Of a stretch of DNA of 45,647 bases, positions 41,617-45,647 are shown in pieces. The stretch lies in IMG/VR virus record IMGVR_UViG_3300046509_000002, positions 1 through 45,647 of that record; one strand, written 5' to 3'. The notes beneath the pieces were generated by a model, which worked only from the letters and a program-made list of their open reading frames with translations, searched no databases and was not told the origin of the DNA. The position numbers and the translations under genes were made by a program. This DNA comes from a virus. How positions within the stretch are numbered: position 1 is the stretch's first letter; each line of letters opens with the position of its first letter.

Positions 41617-41657
41617 CCCAGTCTTGGACCTAGCTGGGTTCGATTCCCAGCGCTGGG
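41617..41657 (+). ncRNA. tRNA acceptor/T-arm minihelix-like element
   Basis: One base after a UAG stop: CCCAGT, C, a 10-base linker (TTGGACCTAG), a T-arm (CTGGG, loop TTCGATT, CCCAG), C, and GCTGGG pairing with the first strand (one G-T pair). The next bases are GTTT, so there is no CCA. Other pairings are possible because CCCAG and CTGGG each occur twice, including the palindrome CCCAGCGCTGGG, which with GTTT could act as a weak terminator. The nested pairing is favoured because the element at 2355 keeps it with other bases. Confidence 0.5.
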
Positions 41658-41707
41658 GTTTACGTTGGTTCACTAGGAGGGGACACGGAGTCCCCAGGAG
41701 AACGAAG

Positions 41708-42013
41708 ATGACGATCAGTACCCGCATCGCCCCCACCCACTACATCGTCCAGACCGCCGCAGCGCCCATGCCGTCGAGCTGCTGGGGCGTCTACCGCCGC
41801 GTGGCAGTCCTCGAGGTCGAGGCCGGGGTGACCCGCGCCAGCATGATCTCGACGCACGCCCGTGGCGTCCGCCGCGTCGTCCAGACCTGGGAGCGGCTCA
41901 ACGTCGGCCACACCGCTCGCTGCGCCTACGCGCGGGCCCTAGCAGCCGCGGAGAGGTTGGCCGCCGAGTACAACGGCACCAGCCAGATCGCGCACTCCAC
42001 GCCTCACGAGTAG
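41708..42013 (+). CDS. Small hypothetical protein between repeat genes
   Basis: A 101-residue protein beginning MTISTRIAPTHYIVQTAAAP with a helical, Ala/Arg-rich C-terminal half (CAYARALAAAERLAAEYNG). AGGAGAACGAAG leads to the ATG. A small hairpin (GGGGAC-ACGGA-GTCCCC, 41679-41695) sits just before the ribosome site and could control its access. The next repeat gene follows after a 30-base leader. Family unknown. Confidence 0.7.
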   Translation: MTISTRIAPTHYIVQTAAAPMPSSCWGVYRRVAVLEVEAGVTRASMISTHARGVRRVVQTWERLNVGHTARCAYARALAAAERLAAEYNGTSQIAHSTPHE

Positions 42014-42043
42014 ATGACTCAGGGGGAGCCGAAAGGACACAAA

Positions 42044-42649
42044 ATGACTCAGGGCGACCTCACGAAGTGGCTGCGCAATCATGGCGCATGCGCCGAGTCC
42101 CTCACGTGGCTCGACGCACACGCGGATCTCACCCCGCAGGAGATGTGGGAGTCGTGCCCACGGGGTGACTGGCTGGCGTGGGCCCTGAAAGAGGCGGAGC
42201 TATACGTGCCAGCCTCCGCGCGCCGGGCGTACGACGAGGCATGCGCCTCCGCGCGCCGGGCGTACGACGAGGCACGCGCCTCCGCGCGCCGGGCGTACTA
42301 CGAGGTTTGCGACTCCGCGGGCCGGGCGCTCGACGAGGCCTGCGCCTCCGCGAGCCGGGCGTACGACGAGGCACGCGCCGCTGCGGACCGGGCGTACGAC
42401 GAGGCACGCGCCGCTGCGCGCCAGGAGTACGACGAGGCACGCGCCTCCGCGGACCGGGCGTACGACGAGGCACGCGCCTCCGCGGACCGGGCGTACGACA
42501 AGGTCTGCGCCCCCGCGCGCCAGGAGTACGACGAGGCACGCGCCTCCGCGGACCGGGCGTACGACAAGGTCTGCGCCCCCGCACGCCAGGCGTTCGCCGT
42601 AGCTATCAGGGCTAAGGTGTCGTTCGCGGATGTGATGGCTGCACTGTAG
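42044..42649 (+). CDS. Hendecad-repeat family protein (copy 5, 11 units)
   Basis: A 201-residue member, sister to the copy at 40983: same ending AFAVAIRAKVSFADVMAAL and UAG stop. Its N-terminal domain differs from the consensus at WALKEAELYVPA (other copies WALEAVGLDVPA). Units include two identical RAYDKVCAPA. The ATG at 42044 is preceded by GAAAGGACACAAA, a leader shared with the copy at 43329; an in-frame ATG at 42014 lies directly after the previous stop and would add ten residues. Confidence 0.88.
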   Translation: MTQGDLTKWLRNHGACAESLTWLDAHADLTPQEMWESCPRGDWLAWALKEAELYVPASARRAYDEACASARRAYDEARASARRAYYEVCDSAGRALDEACASASRAYDEARAAADRAYDEARAAARQEYDEARASADRAYDEARASADRAYDKVCAPARQEYDEARASADRAYDKVCAPARQAFAVAIRAKVSFADVMAAL

Positions 42650-42650
42650 T

Positions 42651-42691
42651 CCCAGTCTTGGACCTAGCTGGGTTCGATTCCCAGCGCTGGG
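42651..42691 (+). ncRNA. tRNA acceptor/T-arm minihelix-like element, second copy
   Basis: Identical in sequence to the element at 41617, again one base after the UAG stop of a repeat gene. The identity continues through GTTTACGTTGGTTCACTAGGAG into the ribosome site of the next gene, so gene end, element and leader were duplicated as a unit. Confidence 0.5.
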
Positions 42692-42719
42692 GTTTACGTT
42701 GGTTCACTAGGAGAGAGAC

Positions 42720-43031
42720 ATGGCGAGAATCAAAGCCTTCCAGATTTACGACTGCGGCGTAGACCATGAGCAGTATTTCCCGGGGCGAGGTGTGGCAGGG
42801 TCGGAGTGGACCGGTGTCGTGGTCGGCGTGGGTGACTCGGCCAATGAAGCGGGCGACGACGCTCTAGAGTATCTGGCTCAAGCGGAAGACGTAGATGGCG
42901 TCCCGCCCGTGTTGGAGAACGAGGCGAAAGAGCTCTCCGCTAAGATGGATGCGCACTCAGAGTGCATGCACTCTGAGGACAAAGAAGAGGCGTGTCCCAT
43001 GCATCACTATGTGGCGATTTACTGGAGGTAA
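42720..43031 (+). CDS. Small phage hypothetical protein (FQIYDCGVDHEQYF-type)
   Basis: A 103-residue acidic protein. FQIYDCGVDHEQYFPGRG near the start and GVGDSANEAGDDALEYLAQ are shared, as I recall, with small proteins of unknown function in many phages and plasmids. The C-terminal part has Cys/His (HSECMHSEDK, CPMHHY) that might bind metal. AGGAGAGA precedes the ATG. The gene follows the duplicated leader. Confidence 0.75.
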   Translation: MARIKAFQIYDCGVDHEQYFPGRGVAGSEWTGVVVGVGDSANEAGDDALEYLAQAEDVDGVPPVLENEAKELSAKMDAHSECMHSEDKEEACPMHHYVAIYWR

Positions 43032-43034
43032 CAT

Positions 43035-43277
43035 ATGAGGTCTAGACTCCTCGCCGCAGGGCTCTGCCTGGCTGCAGCATATGTGGGCGCTCGCCTGGGG
43101 TACGAGCAGGCCGAGCGGGAAGAAGACCAGCGTGCCAGGCGCGAGGCGCAAACGGAATGCATGGAGGATGCGGGAATCTGGACGGACGACCGGGGCTGCG
43201 TGGAAGACCGAGGGTGCTCCACTGACCGCGGGTGCTCTGAGGGCCGTGCCATCACTGGTTACTACGAGGATAGGTGA
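43035..43277 (+). CDS. Small exported or membrane-anchored Cys-repeat protein
   Basis: An 80-residue protein. LLAAGLCLAAAYVGARLG is a hydrophobic N-terminal segment (signal or single membrane helix), followed by a charged helix and then three DRGC/EDRGC repeats (DDRGCVEDRGCSTDRGC). The Cys could form disulfides outside the cytoplasm. GGAGG lies upstream of the ATG at 43035, three bases after the previous stop. It may act on the host envelope, for example in superinfection exclusion, but that is only suggested by topology. Confidence 0.72.
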   Translation: MRSRLLAAGLCLAAAYVGARLGYEQAEREEDQRARREAQTECMEDAGIWTDDRGCVEDRGCSTDRGCSEGRAITGYYEDR

Positions 43278-43281
43278 GAAG

Positions 43282-43332
43282 ATGAAATGTTTCACTGTCG
43301 TAGGCTACACCGCGCGAAAGGACACAAAATGA
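43282..43332 (+). CDS. Possible 16-residue leader peptide
   Basis: An ATG at 43282 opens MKCFTVVGYTARKDTK and stops at TGA 43330-43332, overlapping the next start (ATGA at 43329), exactly as the repeat genes overlap one another. GGTGAGAAG stands before it. It may couple translation of the next gene, or be fortuitous. Confidence 0.35.
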   Translation: MKCFTVVGYTARKDTK

Positions 43333-43940
43333 CTCAGAGCGCCCTCACGCAGTGGCTGCGCAATCATGGCGCATGCGCCGAGTCCCTCACGTGGCTCAGA
43401 GTGCATGCGGATCTCACCCCGCAGGAGCTGTGGGAGTCGTGCCCACGGGGTGACTGGCTGGCGTGGGCCCTGGAAGAGGTGGGGCTAGACGTGCCAGCCC
43501 CCGCGGGCCGGGCGTACGAGGAGGCCTGCGCCTCCGCGGACCGGGTGTACGACGAGGCACGCGCCTCCGCGTACCGGGCGTACGAGGAGGCCTGCGCCTC
43601 CGCGCTCCGGGCGTTCGACGAGGCACGCGCCTCCGCGCACCGGGCGTACGGCGAGGCACGCGCCTCCGCGCGCCGGGTGTACGACGAGGCACGCGCCTCC
43701 GCGCGCCGGGCGTACAACGAGGCTCTCAACTCCGCGCGCCGGGCGTACAGCGAGGCTCTCAACTCCGCGCGCCGGGCGTACAGCGAGGCTCTCAACTCCG
43801 CGCGCCGGGCGTACTACAAGGCCTGCGCCCCCGCGCTCCGGGCGTTCGATGAGGCCTGCGACTCCGCGCGCCGGGAGCTTGCCGTAGCTATCAGGGCTAA
43901 GGTGTCGTTCGACGACGTGCTGAAAGGATGTGGAGCATGA
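43329..43940 (+). CDS. Hendecad-repeat family protein (copy 6, 11 units)
   Basis: A 203-residue member and the first gene of the long ATGA-coupled chain. Its N-terminal domain has TWLRVHADLTPQEL and WALEEVGLDVPAPA. Three successive units are NEALNSA/SEALNSA types not seen in other copies; two are identical at DNA level, pointing to recent unit duplication. The end RRELAVAIRAK followed by FDDVLKGCGA is shared with the next copy. Confidence 0.9.
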   Translation: MTQSALTQWLRNHGACAESLTWLRVHADLTPQELWESCPRGDWLAWALEEVGLDVPAPAGRAYEEACASADRVYDEARASAYRAYEEACASALRAFDEARASAHRAYGEARASARRVYDEARASARRAYNEALNSARRAYSEALNSARRAYSEALNSARRAYYKACAPALRAFDEACDSARRELAVAIRAKVSFDDVLKGCGA

Positions 43941-44416
43941 TTCAGAGCGACCTCACGCAGTGGCTGCGCAATCATGGCGCATGCGTCGAGTCCCTCACGT
44001 GGCTCGACGCACACGCGGATCTCACCCCACAGGAGCTGTGGGAGTCGTGCCCACGGGGTGACTGGCTGGCGTGGGCCCTGGAGGCGGCGGGACTAGACGT
44101 GCCAGCCTCCGCGTACCGGGCGCTCGACGAGGTCTGCGGTGCCGCGGACCGGGCGCTCTACGAGGCCTGCGCCTCCGCGCGCCGGGCGTACTACGAGGTT
44201 TGCGACTCCGCGGGCCGGGCGCTCGACGAGGCCTGCGCCTCCGCGAGCCGGGCGCTCGACGAGGCCTGCGCCTCCGCGAGCCGGGCGTACGACGAGGCAC
44301 GCGCCGCTGCGGACCGGGCGTACGACGAGGCCATCTACTCCGCGCGCCGGGAGCTTGCCGTAGCTATCAGGGCTAAGGTGTCGTTCGACGACGTGCTGAA
44401 AGGATGTGGAGCATGA
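43937..44416 (+). CDS. Hendecad-repeat family protein (copy 7, 7 units)
   Basis: A 159-residue member. It opens its repeats with YRALDEVCGAA, as do the copies at 100 and 44856, but then switches to RRAYYEVCDSA and GRALDEACASA, seen in the copy at 42044. It thus looks like a recombinant between two lineages. Start and stop both use the ATGA junction with GAAAGGATGTGGAGC before it. Confidence 0.9.
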   Translation: MIQSDLTQWLRNHGACVESLTWLDAHADLTPQELWESCPRGDWLAWALEAAGLDVPASAYRALDEVCGAADRALYEACASARRAYYEVCDSAGRALDEACASASRALDEACASASRAYDEARAAADRAYDEAIYSARRELAVAIRAKVSFDDVLKGCGA

Positions 44417-44859
44417 TTCAGAGCGACCTCACGCAGTGGCTGCGCAATCATGGCGCATGCGCCGAGTCCCTCACGTGGCTCGACGCACACGCGGATCTCA
44501 CCCCGCAGGAGCTGTGGGAGTCGTGCCCACGGGGGGACTGGCTGGCGTGGGCCCTGGAGGCGGTGGGACTAGACGTGCCAGCCTCCGCGCTCCGGGCGTA
44601 CTACGAGGCCTGCGCCTCCGCGGACCGGGCGCTCGACGAGGCCGTCGCCCCCGCGCGTCGGGCGTACTACGAGGCCTGCGCCCCCGAGCGTCGGGCGTAC
44701 TACGAGCTCTGCGACTCCGCGGGTCGGGCGTACTACAAGGCCTGCGCCCCCGCGTACCGGTCGTACGGCGAGGCCATCTACTCCGCGCGCCAGGAGTACG
44801 CCGTAGCTATCAGGGCTGAGGTGTCGTTCGCGGATGTGCTGAAAGGATGTGGAGCATGA
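44413..44859 (+). CDS. Hendecad-repeat family protein (copy 8, 6 units)
   Basis: A 148-residue member closely related to the copy at 1118: units RRAYYEACAPE and RRAYYELCDSA and the end YRSYGEAIYSARQEYAVAIR with RAEVSF are common to both. The first two and the fifth units differ. The Glu in RAEVSF, where other copies have Lys, marks this pair. Flanked by coupled family members on both sides. Confidence 0.9.
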   Translation: MIQSDLTQWLRNHGACAESLTWLDAHADLTPQELWESCPRGDWLAWALEAVGLDVPASALRAYYEACASADRALDEAVAPARRAYYEACAPERRAYYELCDSAGRAYYKACAPAYRSYGEAIYSARQEYAVAIRAEVSFADVLKGCGA

Positions 44860-45371
44860 TGGCCCAGAGCGACCTCACGAAGTGGCTACGCAACCACGGC
44901 GCGTGCTACGCGTCTCTCACGTGGCTCAAGGCACACTCAGACCTCACCCCACAGGAGCTGTGGGAGTCGTGCCCACGGGGTGACTGGCTGGCGTGGGCCC
45001 TGGAGGCGGCGGGACTAGACGTGCCAGCCTCCGCGTACCGGGCGCTCGACGAGGTCTGCGGTGCCGCGGACCGGGCGTACGACGAGGCCTGCGCCTCCGC
45101 GGGCCGGGCGTACGGCGAGGCCTGCGCCTCCGCGGAGGCGACGTACGACGAGGCCTGCGCCTCCGCGTACTGGGCGTACGGCGAGGCACGCGCCTCCGCG
45201 CGCCGGGTGTACGACGAGGCACGCACCTCCGCGCGCCAGGAGTACGACGAGGCCTGCGCCTCCGCGGACCGGGCGTACGACGAGGCCTGCGCCCCCGCGC
45301 GCCGGGCGTACGCCGTAGCTATCAGGGCTAAGGTGTCGTTCGCGGATGTGCTGAAAGGATGTGGAGCATGA
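44856..45371 (+). CDS. Hendecad-repeat family protein (copy 9, 8 units)
   Basis: A 171-residue near-twin of the copy at 100: all eight units match in order, and the latter simply has two further RAYDEACAPAR units before the cap. The N-terminal domain, however, differs in several places (CYASLTWLKAHSDL here). So the repeat tract and the N-terminal domain have separate histories, probably through gene conversion. Confidence 0.9.
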   Translation: MMAQSDLTKWLRNHGACYASLTWLKAHSDLTPQELWESCPRGDWLAWALEAAGLDVPASAYRALDEVCGAADRAYDEACASAGRAYGEACASAEATYDEACASAYWAYGEARASARRVYDEARTSARQEYDEACASADRAYDEACAPARRAYAVAIRAKVSFADVLKGCGA

Positions 45372-45647
45372 TGGCCCAGAGCGACCTCACGAAGTGGCTG
45401 CGCAGTCACGGCGCGTGCTATGAGTCCCTCACGTGGCTCGACGCACACGCGGATCTCACCCCACAGGAGCTGTGGGAGTCGTGCCCACGGGGTGACTGGC
45501 TGGCGTGGGCCCTGGAGGCGGCGGGACTAGACGTGCCAGCCTCCGCGTACCGGGCGTACCGGGCGTACGACGAGGCCTGCGCCTCCGCGGGCCGGGCGTA
45601 CGGCGAGGCCTGCGCCTCCGCGGAGGCGACGTACGACGAGGCCTGCG
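45368..45647 (+). CDS. Hendecad-repeat family protein, 5' end only (copy 10)
   Basis: The gene is cut by the window end after 93 codons. The N-terminal domain equals that of the copies at 100 and 678. Its first unit reads YRAYRAYDEACASA, which has three extra residues (a nine-base insertion of TACCGGGCG). If the window is circular, the protein would continue at base 23 and end in the cap at 2-103. Confidence 0.85.
   Translation, partial: MMAQSDLTKWLRSHGACYESLTWLDAHADLTPQELWESCPRGDWLAWALEAAGLDVPASAYRAYRAYDEACASAGRAYGEACASAEATYDEAC

Noticed and set aside
41613-41660. Programmed UAG readthrough driven by the downstream structure
   Set aside because: Reading on meets another UAG after five codons, so the extension would be trivial; the structure also follows an unrelated gene.
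41150-45647. Regular 33-bp repeats as a CRISPR array
   Set aside because: The repeats are contiguous, in frame, lack spacers and encode periodic protein units with conserved heads and caps.

Overview
The window is almost all of a tailed-phage genome: a podovirus with dense coding, high GC and very short or overlapping gene junctions. The head genes (portal, Bbp19-type protein, scaffold, major capsid protein, Bbp16-type cement protein) look like those of Bordetella phage BPP-1. The tail genes (two tubular proteins, internal virion proteins, a T7-gp17-type fibre) follow podovirus order, and replication uses a family A DNA polymerase. I see no integrase, tRNA gene, CRISPR array or reverse transcriptase. 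The host cannot be read from the sequence; a GC-rich Gram-negative bacterium is likely, because there is a spanin-like protein and Sec-type signal peptides.

Layout. A compositionally distinct, relatively AT-rich control region (about 39.08-39.85 kb) separates two divergent transcription domains. Leftward, on the minus strand, the late genes run from 39.08 kb down to 12.40 kb: a small candidate terminase partner, a Cys-rich small protein, large terminase, portal, scaffold, capsid, cement/decoration, tail tubes, three internal virion proteins (one about 2,280 residues with two GGDEF-like domains), two fibre proteins with signal peptides, and a lysis cassette (M15 peptidase, holin-like protein, papain-fold hydrolase, spanin-like protein). 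Rightward, on the plus strand, genes run from 39.85 kb to the window end and appear to continue at base 1, because both window ends lie inside the same kind of repeat gene and share 18 bases. This domain ends at 12.30 kb, where a long hairpin acts as a convergent terminator against the late operon.

The plus-strand domain has two parts. The first is an accessory region dominated by a tandem family of repeat proteins: eleven loci, two of them cut by the window ends. Each has a conserved N-terminal domain of about 54 residues that resembles phage proteins annotated as putative immunity (Imm-5-like), a variable number of 11-residue units (33 bp), and a conserved C-terminal cap. Most copies are coupled by an identical start/stop junction, which also fuses the array to an XRE-type regulator. 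Three tRNA-minihelix-like elements follow UAG stops in this region. The second part is the replication and nucleotide-metabolism block: a TOPRIM/ATPase primase-helicase, ATP-dependent DNA ligase, a zinc-ribbon protein, a sigma-factor-like protein, DNA polymerase, a Cas4/RecB-like nuclease, a VRR-NUC nuclease and an SNF2 helicase.

The features most worth following up are the hendecad-repeat gene array, the GGDEF-bearing virion protein, the tRNA-like minihelices, the sigma-like protein with a zinc insert, and the signal peptides on the tail fibres. Function calls come from motifs and remembered family features; no database search was possible.
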